Source of the DNA: Flavobacterium salmonis
Lineage (GTDB): Bacteria > Bacteroidota > Bacteroidia > Flavobacteriales > Flavobacteriaceae
Length of the DNA: 64,000 bases
Reading direction: 5' to 3'
Assembly (NCBI RefSeq): GCF_903819435.1
Contig: NZ_CAIJDP010000067.1
Span: forward strand, 1 to 64,000
Part shown: positions 1 through 8,377 of the stretch, piece by piece
Position numbering within the stretch: position 1 is the stretch's first letter
How the letters are laid out: the number at the start of each line of letters is the position of its first letter
Program-made: the position numbers and the translations under genes
The notes under the pieces: generated by a model
What the model was told of the DNA's origin: nothing
What the model saw: the letters and a program-made list of their open reading frames with translations, nothing else
The model's database searches: none

Positions 1-87
1 TGGTCAATTTGCTCCGGAATTAGGTGGTCAGTTTGCTCCGGAACGGGTGGTCAATTTACTCCGGAATTAGGTGGTCAAATTGACCGG
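1..87. repeat. Tandem 23-24 bp repeats, possible IS21-family terminus
   Basis: Three near-identical units begin TGGTCAATTTGCTCCGGAAT-like at 1, 25 and 48, followed by a partial fourth unit at 72 that ends in GACCGG. The period is 23-24 bp. IS21-family elements carry multiple short repeats of this size at their ends, so this is most likely the right terminus of such an element lying outside the window. No istA or istB is visible here, so the assignment is inference from repeat style alone. Confidence 0.45.
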
Positions 88-334
88 TTTTTCCACTAAA
101 GGATCAAGTCCAGTGATTAGATTTATTGATGCTCCCCAAAACGGATAATTTGATTTGCCTTTTTGTAATACTGCCATTAAAAATTTATTTATCAATAAAC
201 TATATTTTTCAAATTTACAAAATAAACTATATTGAAATTTATATTGTGGCGACAAATACTGCCTCTCAACGCCAACTTATACCACAACTCCTAATGCTTT
301 AAAAATCCTTTATAAATTCGACTTCCACAGAAAA

Positions 335-616
335 ATGAAGCAAGCTATGGAAGTTATCGCAATACAAAAATCCGCATTGGACAGAATGAAAAATGAGTTG
401 AAGGAACTTTTGGAACTGGCCGAAAATGCTACTCGAAAATATACCTCGATTTTCAAAGAAGAGAAATGGCTGGATAACCAGGAAGTGTGTCTAATGATGA
501 ACATTACCAAACGTACTTTGCAGACCTATAAGGACAAAGGTTTATTGCCGTATTCCAAACTGAACCGCAAGAATTATTATAAACTCTCGGACGTACAGGC
601 TTTGCTCGAAGCCTGA
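335..616 (+). CDS. Small helix-turn-helix (excisionase/MerR-like) protein
   Basis: This 93-residue protein has an N-terminal helical, charge-rich stretch (about 1-42) and a C-terminal winged HTH of the HTH_17 type (about 45-92), with the typical NQEVCLMMNITKRTLQTYKD recognition-helix region and a YYKLSDVQALL wing. Proteins of this size and layout are common in Bacteroidota integrative elements, where some act as excision or transfer regulators. It lies 16 bp before a paralogue of the same layout, so the two probably form an operon. The DNA target is unknown. An internal Met at residue 5 is an alternative start. Confidence 0.75.
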   Translation: MKQAMEVIAIQKSALDRMKNELKELLELAENATRKYTSIFKEEKWLDNQEVCLMMNITKRTLQTYKDKGLLPYSKLNRKNYYKLSDVQALLEA

Positions 617-632
617 CAACCATACAACACCA

Positions 633-935
633 ATGATAATGGATTTACTGACGAATGAAGCCGAAGAAATTATTGAACAACAGCAGATGATAATGCAGTT
701 GAGAAGCCGTATCGAAGAAATATTAAAAAATTACCGTCCTGTAATGAACGGAGAGATATACCTCTCTGGTCAGGACGTATGTGAATTGCTACACATTAGT
801 AAGCGCACTTTACAACAATACAGGGATGATAAAATACTTCCTTATATCCAGATAGGCGGTAAGATTATTTTCAAGCAATCAGATATACTCTTGATACTTG
901 AGCAAAATTACATAAACAATGCTAAATGCTTATAA
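633..935 (+). CDS. Second small helix-turn-helix (excisionase-like) protein
   Basis: This 100-residue protein is a diverged paralogue of the gene just upstream. A Gln/Glu-rich helical N-terminus (about 8-35) precedes an HTH_17 domain (about 42-90) with SGQDVCELLHISKRTLQQYR and an IIFKQSDILLIL wing. The shared KRTLQ-Y helix argues for related DNA sites or heterodimer formation, which is inference. ATG 639 is an equally plausible start, two codons in. Such tandem HTH pairs are typical of the regulatory region of CTnDOT-like elements. Confidence 0.72.
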   Translation: MIMDLLTNEAEEIIEQQQMIMQLRSRIEEILKNYRPVMNGEIYLSGQDVCELLHISKRTLQQYRDDKILPYIQIGGKIIFKQSDILLILEQNYINNAKCL

Positions 936-1218
936 AAGTTCTTTATTCAATCGTTGAAGTCTGATTGTGTATCGTTAGAGAGTTTTAGTATCTTTGTAGC
1001 TATATATAGAAAATTCTTAAAGTGTTTTTACTTTAAGTCCCTCATTGAAAACTGGTAATTTTTAAGACAACGGGACAAATAAGGAGGAACGCTCATGCCA
1101 TAGGCGTGGGCGCTCACTTATTCGTTGTCGGGCGTACCAGTGCCTCAATGTCGGTAAGTGTAGTTTGCCTGCGTCTTCTTTTTTGTTCAGGGCTACATCA
1201 ACTCAAAAAAGGTATGAT
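936..1218. other. Non-coding leader between HTH pair and receiver-like gene
   Basis: No convincing gene is seen. The first half is AT-rich. About 1075-1200 is noticeably GC-richer, with GCG-rich words (GGCGTGGGCGCTCAC and TCGTTGTCGGGCG), unlike the flanks. It may be an untranslated leader or a structured element of the mobile element. A longer reading of the next gene from 1165 would use part of it but adds residues with no domain support. Confidence 0.35.
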
Positions 1219-1674
1219 ATGAAAACAGCACAACAAAAAAACACCCTAGCCTTTATCAATGATAAAAGCCCGATTTTGGATTTGACATGCAACGATCTCA
1301 TTTCTTCAGGAATTGAAGTATTGCTTCGTTCAGAAAACACTAAAGACGGACTATCTCAATTATCCGCTTTAAAAACACCTCCCGAAGTCTGTGTTATTGA
1401 CCTCGATTTTTATGATAAGAATATATTGGCACAGCTTCAAGAATTGAGGATACAATACCCAACAATAAAACTGATTGTCCATAGTGATATTGACGCAGAA
1501 GAAACTGTAAAATCTATCTTAAAAATTGGTTTTGCTGGTTATCTTCTCATTGGTAGCGATGCAGACGATTTTAAAAAAGCCATTGAAGTTGTTATCAATG
1601 GCGGAAGATATTTTAGTATGGGAGTAGCGGAAATTGCTAAAGAATATTTTATAAATAACGAAATAACGCTCTAA
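1219..1674 (+). CDS. Stand-alone receiver-like protein, degenerate
   Basis: This 151-residue protein has the alternating beta/alpha pattern of a response-regulator receiver and no output domain. A candidate phospho-acceptor Asp61 sits in VCVIDLDF, and Ser89 (LIVHSD) sits at the Thr/Ser switch position. The segment GFAGYLLIGSDAD matches the usual GAxGYLLK turn, but the near-invariant Lys is replaced by Ile111, so phosphotransfer chemistry may be impaired. It ends in a NarL-like GGRYFS stretch but lacks the HTH. ATG 1219 is preferred over 1165 because the extra 18 residues are not receiver-like. Its job in the element is unknown. Confidence 0.6.
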   Translation: MKTAQQKNTLAFINDKSPILDLTCNDLISSGIEVLLRSENTKDGLSQLSALKTPPEVCVIDLDFYDKNILAQLQELRIQYPTIKLIVHSDIDAEETVKSILKIGFAGYLLIGSDADDFKKAIEVVINGGRYFSMGVAEIAKEYFINNEITL

Positions 1675-1788
1675 CGGTTCAGAACTTTGCGTATTGGAGG
1701 CTTTTTAGAACAAGAGTTCAATCAAAATCGTTCAGCCCCAATTTCAAAAAATCCCTGTTATCGGCTTCCATTTTGTTGTTCTGTGGTT

Positions 1789-2001
1789 TTAATCCACTAA
1801 TTCTTCGCAGTAAAAACCTTTGTCTTTCAAGAGATTAATTATAGATTGGGTAATTTCCGTTTCAATGTCAATTCGTAAAATTTTGTCACAATCTTCAAGG
1901 TCAAAATTCCATTTTGCCTGTTTTAACAAATCATTTAAGTGTGGTTTTAATTGTCCGACCTCTTGTTCCGTTTTTACTGATGTTATAAATACATAAATCA
2001 T
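1789..2001 (-). CDS. Conserved small hypothetical protein
   Basis: This 70-residue protein is built as a compact ferredoxin-like beta-alpha-beta fold. It begins MIYVFITSVKT and contains KWNFDLEDCDKILRI, a single Cys and an acidic core. Its start overlaps the stop of the upstream siderophore-interacting protein by one base, so the two are translationally coupled. The layout recalls metal-chaperone-like HMA folds but lacks CxxC, so I do not assign metal binding. It probably belongs to the same cargo unit as the flavoprotein. The function is not recognised. Confidence 0.6.
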   Translation of the reverse strand: MIYVFITSVKTEQEVGQLKPHLNDLLKQAKWNFDLEDCDKILRIDIETEITQSIINLLKDKGFYCEELVD

Positions 2002-2711
2002 TACAATCCTTTTTTTCCTTCAAGCCAATAGCCCTGTGAATTAATTTTACTTTTTATTCTGCTCTTTAATATTTTTCTGAATGTTTGAATCGATTTTACA
2101 TTTCCCGTTAAAATATAGTTGGCAGTCTGCAATTCTAATGATTTGAAAATAGGTAAATCATTTATCTGGTTTTCGCTTTTGAATGTATTTTTCTTGGGGA
2201 ATACAGTACAGTTCTCCAAACCTAATAAATTGGGAACGTTTTTATTTTCATCATCTAATTCAAAGTAGAATTGATATTGATGCTCATTTTTCTTTAGAAT
2301 TGAAAGAAATGAATAAGCAAGTCCTAACGATGTTTCATCGCCAAAAAAGAATTGATATTTTGCATTTGAATGGTAAATTTTCAGCCCTCTTGGTGGACTT
2401 ACAAATATCTCATCGCCTACTTTTAAGCTGTCAATGTATTTACATCCAACTCCGTTGCCGTGAATATGGAATACAATTTCAAAAATTTCATCTTTCGTAT
2501 TGTGATATGCCACCGTATAATTCCTAAACTCGGTTTCGCTCACACGAACAACGCTTGCGTATCCAATTTGAAAATCCCATTTTGATATATCGCCTTGGAA
2601 ACGTATTTTTTTGATGTGCGGACTTAGGCAATGCGTTTCCATAACTCTCATATTCGGTCGCATTGTGCTTCCGAACAAATTACTAACCCATTTTGGTATG
2701 CTTGAAATCAT
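2001..2711 (-). CDS. Siderophore-interacting FAD-binding protein
   Basis: This is a flavin reductase-like protein of the SIP family (FAD_binding_9), which reduces ferric siderophores in the cytoplasm. After MISSIPKW, the N-terminal beta-barrel carries the flavin-contact motif FRNYTVAYHN and the FHIHGNGVG segment. The second half has FFGDETSLGLAYS, the NAD(P)H-side motif. The reading frame extends to a TTG at 2762, but ATG 2711 matches the usual family N-terminus. It is coupled to the small gene downstream and sits 80 bp from an AraC-family gene, plausibly its regulator. There is no membrane segment. Confidence 0.8.
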   Translation of the reverse strand: MISSIPKWVSNLFGSTMRPNMRVMETHCLSPHIKKIRFQGDISKWDFQIGYASVVRVSETEFRNYTVAYHNTKDEIFEIVFHIHGNGVGCKYIDSLKVGDEIFVSPPRGLKIYHSNAKYQFFFGDETSLGLAYSFLSILKKNEHQYQFYFELDDENKNVPNLLGLENCTVFPKKNTFKSENQINDLPIFKSLELQTANYILTGNVKSIQTFRKILKSRIKSKINSQGYWLEGKKGL

Positions 2712-2790
2712 TATTCTATACATTAAATTATAATGCAAAGGAACAACGAATGGAAATATCAAACAATATAAGAAAAGGGTTAGTATTGGA

Positions 2791-3648
2791 CTAATCGTGG
2801 TTTTTGTTTCGGAATGCTACGGCAGATATTCCTGAAACTTTAGTAAACAGCCTTGAAAAATAAGGATAGTTGTCATAGCCTAATTCCGTTGCAATTTCTT
2901 TTACCGATATATCGGAATGATAAAGCAAACGTTTGGCTTCTAAAACAATACGTTGCTGTATGTGATGCGAAACAGAATGACCTGTCGTGTTTTTTACGCA
3001 TTCGTTTAAGTAAGAGGAGGAAATATTTAATTGTTGGGCGTATTCTGTCGGTCGTTTGGCAGTTATAAAATTTCGCTCCAATAATTGCTTAAAAGCTTTG
3101 GTTACAATTTCAAACCGTGAAAGTTTGTCAAATGGTTTTGATTGAACTAAATACTGTGAAATAACAAGTCCAATTAAGGTATTGCAACTTCCATTTAGTA
3201 AGGAGTAATATAATTTTTCGTTTTTACGTTCAGAAAATTTTAAACATAATGATGCTGCTTCGGAAATAACAGCAAGCGTTTCTTTATTTAAAGTCAAGGG
3301 TTTTACTGGTGTAATGTCTTCCAATAATTTCAAGTATTCAGAATTTAGGTTCTCATTATTAATCGCCCAAAAACTGGCAATTACATTTTCAAAAGCCCCC
3401 ATACGATGTACCTGATTGGGATGAATGTAAATCACACACGATTGTGACACGTTATACTGCTGAAAGTCAACTTCAAAAGAAACATTTCCTTTTTCCAGCA
3501 GGAAAAATATGTGATAATCATCCCGATGTGATTGTTCAGCTTTCTCAAAAATTTGCAAGTCTTTAATGGTTGCTTTTCCAATAGCAATACCCGTACCAAA
3601 CATATCTGCCATCGTGTTTACAGGAATAGTTTTTATATTTTTAAGCAT
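2791..3648 (-). CDS. AraC-family transcriptional regulator
   Basis: This 285-residue protein has an N-terminal cupin-like sensor half (about 30-150; HIFFLLEKGNVSFEVDF and IHPNQVHRMG) and a C-terminal AraC HTH pair (about 185-283). The second helix-turn-helix is seen in DISVKEIATELGYDNYPYFS and FTKVSGISAVAFR. ATG 3648 is chosen over the upstream TTG 3669. It is followed by the siderophore-interacting gene on the same strand, and AraC regulators commonly control adjacent iron-siderophore genes. The ligand is unknown. Confidence 0.85.
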   Translation of the reverse strand: MLKNIKTIPVNTMADMFGTGIAIGKATIKDLQIFEKAEQSHRDDYHIFFLLEKGNVSFEVDFQQYNVSQSCVIYIHPNQVHRMGAFENVIASFWAINNENLNSEYLKLLEDITPVKPLTLNKETLAVISEAASLCLKFSERKNEKLYYSLLNGSCNTLIGLVISQYLVQSKPFDKLSRFEIVTKAFKQLLERNFITAKRPTEYAQQLNISSSYLNECVKNTTGHSVSHHIQQRIVLEAKRLLYHSDISVKEIATELGYDNYPYFSRLFTKVSGISAVAFRNKNHD

Positions 3649-3762
3649 CGGTTTCCATTTATTATGCAAATTTATTACTTGAATTTTGTTAAGAGGTGAG
3701 TTTATATTATGGTCTCCATAGTATCACTAAAACTCTCAAATTTAAGAGATGTGTATTTTACT

Positions 3763-4043
3763 GCACAAACTTAATGAATTAGAATATTCCTTTTGGACGT
3801 TAGTAAAACAAAATTTAACATAACCAAGCGACATTCTTTTGCTTCTTTTCCTTGGTCGCTGTGTGAAAAGAAAAGAAGTCAACTGAAACAACAAAGGGAT
3901 ACCGAATATCCCACTAAATAATAACGCAACCTTTTTGATAAAATGTAGAGAGGTAGATTTATGGAGCGGTACATTTTGGCAAAGTGGTTGCACCGATTAA
4001 ATGCAAAAATGCGTTTCCGACCGCAGTAAGGAATTGCATTTTC
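3763..4043 (+). repeat. Modular hairpin repeat, copy A
   Basis: Full-length copy of a repeat also present at about 4583, 8378, 11565 and 12341, all in the same orientation. It contains four stem-loops in order: a CTTCTTTTC/GAAAAGAAG arm pair (about 3842-3877), GGGATA/TATCCC (about 3897-3912), a long stem GCAACC...AAAATGT with ACATTTT...GGTTGC (about 3926-3991), and AAAAATGCGTTTCC/GGAATTGCATTTT (about 4006-4042). An AT-rich lead-in (ACAAACTTAATGAATT) is shared with copy E. No intact protein is encoded. Confidence 0.8.
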
Positions 4044-4074
4044 GTAACAACTATTATTAAACTAATAACGGACA

Positions 4075-4521
4075 TTAGTTACTCTCGTTTTTTAATGATA
4101 TGGCTTTTGCAGTATTGAGTTCGAAAAACGCAAGCAATAAAATCACTACTATTTCTGCTGACAAATAGGTTATACCAAAAACTGTTAGTTCTGACCAGTG
4201 ATAGATTAAAACTCCAATGGTTAAAGCACAATAAGCAATATTGATTACAGAAATTGAAATTAGAAATGACATCCAACGATGTTTTACTCCAAGAGAACAA
4301 AGGGTTAAATAAAAAGCCATTAATAATGCAAGAAACGAAAGTTTAACCCAAACTGCCTCTGAAATACCAAAATTCAAACTAAACTTTTTTGCAATCATAA
4401 ATAGAAAAACAGACGATAGTAATGCTCCTATTGCATCTATTACGAAAAGCATTTTAGGATTTCTTGAACACTGAATTATGATTTTATTTATTATTTCTAT
4501 CACTTTTATATTTTTGAACAT
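4075..4521 (-). CDS. Small integral membrane protein, unknown
   Basis: This 148-residue protein is predicted to have four membrane helices (about 25-45, 57-78, 85-108 and 117-135). A cytoplasmic amphipathic N-terminus comes first (MFKNIKVIEIINKIII), followed by CSRNPKML, and a charged tail (LKNESN) ends it. It is the only gene between repeat copies A and B, so it looks like a one-gene cargo segment. I do not recognise a family. A transporter-accessory or stress-related membrane role is possible but unsupported. Confidence 0.6.
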   Translation of the reverse strand: MFKNIKVIEIINKIIIQCSRNPKMLFVIDAIGALLSSVFLFMIAKKFSLNFGISEAVWVKLSFLALLMAFYLTLCSLGVKHRWMSFLISISVINIAYCALTIGVLIYHWSELTVFGITYLSAEIVVILLLAFFELNTAKAISLKNESN

Positions 4522-4582
4522 TATATTTATCTATCTCTAATTTGAGACCTAAAATAGTATTCTATAAAATTAGTGTAATTTT

Positions 4583-4749
4583 TGGGATACCGAATATTCC
4601 ACGAAATAATAACACAACCTGTTTGATGAAATGTAGAGAGGAAGATTTATGGAACGGTACATTTTGGCAAAGTGGTTGCAGCGATTTAATGCAAAAATGC
4701 GTTTCCGACCGCAGGAAGGAATTGCATTTTTGCCACCCTATTTTGGTTG
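4583..4749 (+). repeat. Modular hairpin repeat, copy B (lacks first stem)
   Basis: This copy keeps hairpins 2, 3 and 4: GGGATACCGAATATTCC, the ACAACC...AAATGT / ACATTTT...GGTTGC stem, and the AAAAATGCGTTTCC / GGAATTGCATTTTTG stem. The pyrimidine/purine first stem and the lead-in are missing. Its right end runs directly into a decayed piece of the PRTRC thiF 3' end, as intact copy E does with the living gene at 12,642. Confidence 0.8.
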
Positions 4750-4803
4750 TCAGGCAACTTTTATATAATGGATGGTAAAATCCTTTAGATTATGAAAAAA
4801 TGC
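4750..4803 (-). pseudogene. Relic of the C-terminus of a PRTRC ThiF protein
   Basis: Read on the minus strand, this segment encodes FFHNLKDFTIHYIKVA followed by TGA. The living ThiF-family protein at 12,642 ends FFHNLKDFRTHPIKVA followed by TGA. Homology stops just upstream, about 18 codons from the stop. The same hairpin repeat lies immediately 3' in both places. This shows that the repeat plus thiF end was duplicated or exchanged as one unit and then decayed. Confidence 0.8.
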
Positions 4804-5153
4804 ACTTTTTGACAATAGCTTATTAGCCATCTGTTCTTTTTTATCGCAAATGTTTTGGATCAAGATTTTGCTTTGCACTTTATACAATTTCGGCAATGCG
4901 TTTTTGTCTGTTTTCCTGTTACTTAACTCAAATTTTTACTTTCTAAAAAATAAATCTCACGTTACCAAAAAAATATCAATCATATTGTTCTTTTTTTGTG
5001 TGGTATTGTAAACTTTACGGTATATTTCGTGGCTTTATATACATCTATAAAAAAAGGTTGATAAGTGCTATTATAACGGGGATTTAAGAATTATCTAAAA
5101 CCCTAAAAATACCCTAAAATATTTTAAATCATAAATTTGACTACACCAAACGG
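4804..5153. other. AT-rich intergenic region with candidate promoter
   Basis: No gene is supported in this stretch. Near its right end TAAATTTG (5132-5139) matches the Bacteroidota -7 consensus TAnnTTTG and lies 15 bp before the AraC-family start. A clear -33 TTG at the right distance is not visible, so promoter assignment is tentative. Confidence 0.4.
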
Positions 5154-5912
5154 ATGGACAACGAATTAAAATTATCGACTATCCAAGCTGACCCATCACT
5201 TTCTGATTTTGTTGATGTCTTTTATATGTTTGAAAATCATTCGGACAAAGGCATTGAAATTGCCAGTTTGCCAGATGGAAAAGTTGATTTAATTTTTATT
5301 GCTTCAGATAATGAACCTTTTAAAACGTTGCTTATGAACTTGGATAGGCAACCTTTTCAAGGAACTTTTCCAGCGAAAACTACTGTGTTTGCCATTAGTT
5401 TTAAATTACTTGCCCTCGAATATGTTCTTGAAACTTCTATTGCTGAACTACAATCACAACCTAAACAACTATCCGATAATTATTGGGACATTAGTATTTG
5501 CGATCTAAATGACTTTGAAATTTTTGTAAACAACATTTCAAAAAAAATAAAGAATATTCTAAGTACAAAAAAAATAGATGAGAAAAAACGACTTTTGTTT
5601 GAATACATTTATTTATCAAACGGAGAAATGACGGTTAAAGAATTATCTGAAAAATCATTTTGGACAAGCCGAGATATCAATCGTTATTTTAATAAATATG
5701 TTGGACTTTCATTAAAGGCTTATTGCAATATTTTAAGATTTAAGGCATCGTTACCACAAATAAAAAAAGGTGATTTTTTTCCTGAACAAAAATTTGCCGA
5801 TCAAAATCATTTTATTAGAAATGTAAAGAAATATTCAGGTGTTACACCCAAAGAATTAAATAGAAACGAGAATGACCGATTTGTTCTATTGTTAGATTTT
5901 CCGAAGAAATAA
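5154..5912 (+). CDS. AraC-family regulator with AraC-type N-terminal sensor
   Basis: This 252-residue regulator has an N-terminal half typical of short Bacteroidota AraC proteins (LSDFVDVFYMFEN and SLPDGKVDLIF, about 15-60). The C-terminal half is an AraC-like DNA-binding domain (about 155-245), with MTVKELSEKSFWTSRDINRYF as the first HTH, then YVGLSLKAYCNILRF, and a second half reduced to FADQNHFIRNVKKYSGVTPKEL. It lies 29 bp upstream of the FAD monooxygenase on the same strand, suggesting co-transcription and direct regulation. The inducer is unknown. Confidence 0.8.
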   Translation: MDNELKLSTIQADPSLSDFVDVFYMFENHSDKGIEIASLPDGKVDLIFIASDNEPFKTLLMNLDRQPFQGTFPAKTTVFAISFKLLALEYVLETSIAELQSQPKQLSDNYWDISICDLNDFEIFVNNISKKIKNILSTKKIDEKKRLLFEYIYLSNGEMTVKELSEKSFWTSRDINRYFNKYVGLSLKAYCNILRFKASLPQIKKGDFFPEQKFADQNHFIRNVKKYSGVTPKELNRNENDRFVLLLDFPKK

Positions 5913-5941
5913 GTTTGCATTGAATTTAAAAACAATGTAAA

Positions 5942-7081
5942 ATGGAAATAGTAAAAAATAAAAAAGTACTCATTTCGGGTGCAAGTATATCAGGACTTAC
6001 GACAGCTTGGTGGATGAACAAATTAGGCTACAAAGTAACAGTAGTAGAAATTGCAAGCCAAGCAAGGACAGGTGGAACATCTCTTAATTTGAGCGGAAAC
6101 ACAATTGAATTCGCTAAACAAATGGGGATTTATGACCAAATTTTGTCAAACAGTTTGAGTTTGGCTTTGATAGAATTTAAGGATAATAATGATATAACTA
6201 TAAATTCGATAGTGATAAATGATGGTGGCGAAGAACAAAATTCCAATGAAGTTGAAGAGCACAACTTTGATGAAATAGAAATTGACAGAAGTAAATTAGT
6301 GGGTATTCTGCTTAATGCAATTGGGAATGATGTTGACTTTATGTTTAACAATAGTATTACAGTATTAAACGAAATCGAGGATGCTATGGAAGTTACGTTT
6401 GCTGACGGTTCACAAAAGTCATACGAACTTGTCATTGGTTGTGATGGAATGCATTCGGGGGTAAGGAAACTTTGGTTTGGTGTCGAAAAGGATTATACCT
6501 ATTTCCTAAAAGCTTACGGTTCTATTACTACTTTAGACAAAGAGTTGATAGCACCAAACACAATGCAGTGGTACAATGTTCCAGGTAAGGCATATATGTT
6601 AAGCGGATATAAAGATAAGACAGATATAGTATTCTTCTTCATTTCCGAAAAAGAAATTACTTACGATTTCCGTAACATTGAGCAACAAAGAAAAATTGTT
6701 TTAGACCAGTTTGTCGATGGTTGGCGTACAGCAGAACTAATGGGAGAAGTGAAACAATCAGATAATTTTTATTTTGTTAATTTGAGTCAAATAAAAATGC
6801 CATCGTGGACAAAAGGCAGAGTCGCTTTGGTTGGCGATGCTGCACATTGTGCCTCTCCAGCAGCAGGAATGGGTGGCTCGCTGGCAATGGAAGGAGCAGG
6901 AACATTGGCTCATGCATTAGAAAAGAACAACGGAAATTATGCATTTGCATTTGAAGATTATAATAAAAATCTGCGACCGTTTGTTGAAGAAATACAAGCT
7001 AGAGCAGAATCAGACATAAACGAAAATTGGATTCCAAGAACCCAAGAAGCTATAGACAAAAGAAACACCGACGGTTTTTAG
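5942..7081 (+). CDS. FAD-dependent monooxygenase (group A flavoprotein)
   Basis: This 379-residue flavoprotein of the PHBH-like class uses NAD(P)H and O2 to hydroxylate small aromatic or antibiotic substrates. Visible motifs are the Rossmann GASISG (13-18), the DG motif LVIGCDGMHSGVRK (about 160-175), and the GD motif VALVGDAAHCASPAAGMGG (about 294-312). Length is normal for the family. It is in the same broad family as TetX but lacks close TetX-like signature stretches outside the cofactor motifs, so I do not call it a tetracycline-modifying enzyme. It is paired with an upstream AraC regulator, as many xenobiotic-inducible monooxygenases are. Confidence 0.82.
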   Translation: MEIVKNKKVLISGASISGLTTAWWMNKLGYKVTVVEIASQARTGGTSLNLSGNTIEFAKQMGIYDQILSNSLSLALIEFKDNNDITINSIVINDGGEEQNSNEVEEHNFDEIEIDRSKLVGILLNAIGNDVDFMFNNSITVLNEIEDAMEVTFADGSQKSYELVIGCDGMHSGVRKLWFGVEKDYTYFLKAYGSITTLDKELIAPNTMQWYNVPGKAYMLSGYKDKTDIVFFFISEKEITYDFRNIEQQRKIVLDQFVDGWRTAELMGEVKQSDNFYFVNLSQIKMPSWTKGRVALVGDAAHCASPAAGMGGSLAMEGAGTLAHALEKNNGNYAFAFEDYNKNLRPFVEEIQARAESDINENWIPRTQEAIDKRNTDGF

Positions 7082-7296
7082 TTTTGACTGTGAAGAAGGA
7101 ACCGAAACGAAATGCTTAATCAACAGCTTCACTCCAATTTAATATCTGAACATTCGACTTTTTAGTGAAACAAACAAGCCAACAGATTGTTCTAACTGGT
7201 GTTTTTTTCAAGCCATTTTTGCCAATCTGTTCGGCTTTTAGGTAAATATGATTTAATTTTCATTTAAGTTTTTTAGCCGAATTTCACTATTTATTA

Positions 7297-8286
7297 TTAA
7301 ATTTCATATACGATACTGACAATCTTGTTATTGTCTAATCTAAAAATCATTTGTTCATATTTAAGATTGAACTTACTTCCCTTATCAACTGAAGCAGGAA
7401 AATATTTTATACCAATTGTGATATTAGGAAAATTAATTTTCCAAGACGACCTGATTTTAAAATCCTTACCGCATAATTCTTGTTCAGAAGAACTAAGGTA
7501 TTCTTTAAATTTTGAAATTCCTTCGACTTCAAAAATGGTTTTCCAATTCTTACGTTTCTCAAAAATCGTATGTTCGTCAAAATGTTTCAGAATATTATTT
7601 TCATCGGAGCTATTGCAAGCATTTATAAAATCGCGAATAATTTTTCGAGGTAGCTTTTGAATTTCTCTGATTTCTTTCTTTTTGTTTTCAAGGTAAATGC
7701 TAAAATCCTTATCCACCAATTCAGACAACTTGTAGTATCCTGAATGAAAAGCTTCTAAAGGAGATTTATACAATCTATCTTTAAAAAATGTTGCTTCATC
7801 AGTTTCATTGGTTTTAAAATGATCCAGAAGCAAAAAACCTTTTTCTTCAGTAGCACTGTTAACACCGTCTACAATATTTACAAAGTAGTATTGCTCTTTA
7901 TCTTCAAACAAAACTTTGATTTTAGGATTGAATTTTTCAGGTTTATTTGCCGATGCCTTTACAAGATATTTCGTTTCATCTAAAGGATTTTCAATCCGTC
8001 TTCCCCAGCCATCGGTGGATAATTCTGATTGGTATCGGGATATTTGAATTCGTATTTCCTTTCGTCCTTTTTCAAGGTCTGTGGTAAATTCATATCCAGG
8101 AAAAGAATTGATAATAGCCGTGTCTAATTCCCATTCCTCATAATCACTTGTGAAATTTATTTGATAGCTAAATTCATATTCCCGAATGTAAACCGGAAAT
8201 TGGAACTTGTTCCCGACAATTGTTTGCTCTAATAAGGTAATATCGGATTTTCTGTTTACGGTTATTGAGATTTCAGTTTCAATCAT
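7297..8286 (-). CDS. Hypothetical protein with NTF2-like C-terminal half
   Basis: This 329-residue soluble protein has no signal peptide. The first 200 residues are a beta-rich unrecognised region. Residues from about 215 (RDFINACNSSDENNILKHFD) to the end show the alpha-then-beta-sheet pattern of SnoaL/NTF2-like domains. The middle is Lys/Glu-rich helical (ENKKKEIREIQKLPRK). It is convergent with the monooxygenase gene and followed on its other side by repeat copy C. No function can be assigned. Confidence 0.6.
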   Translation of the reverse strand: MIETEISITVNRKSDITLLEQTIVGNKFQFPVYIREYEFSYQINFTSDYEEWELDTAIINSFPGYEFTTDLEKGRKEIRIQISRYQSELSTDGWGRRIENPLDETKYLVKASANKPEKFNPKIKVLFEDKEQYYFVNIVDGVNSATEEKGFLLLDHFKTNETDEATFFKDRLYKSPLEAFHSGYYKLSELVDKDFSIYLENKKKEIREIQKLPRKIIRDFINACNSSDENNILKHFDEHTIFEKRKNWKTIFEVEGISKFKEYLSSSEQELCGKDFKIRSSWKINFPNITIGIKYFPASVDKGSKFNLKYEQMIFRLDNNKIVSIVYEI

Positions 8287-8377
8287 TTTGAAATTTATTG
8301 TTACTAGCAGACTTCAAATTTAGTCAATTTAGCAGGTTCTATAACTTTCAAAAAAACAAACGCCAAATAAATAATGT

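Noticed and set aside
67..255. 62-codon minus-strand frame next to the left repeats
   Set aside because: No domain, no ribosome-site context, and it reads through the repeat into AT-rich spacer.
3742..3993. Minus-strand frames over repeat copies A, D and E sharing RPKKRSKRTSL-like words
   Set aside because: The shared peptide comes from the conserved DNA stem; starts and ends are not conserved and copy C breaks the frame.
4542..4778. 78-codon plus-strand frame in repeat copy B
   Set aside because: It lies over hairpins and the thiF relic and is not kept in other copies.
5942..7081. Possible tet(X) tetracycline-inactivating monooxygenase
   Set aside because: Only family-wide flavin motifs are shared; residues between them do not resemble TetX.
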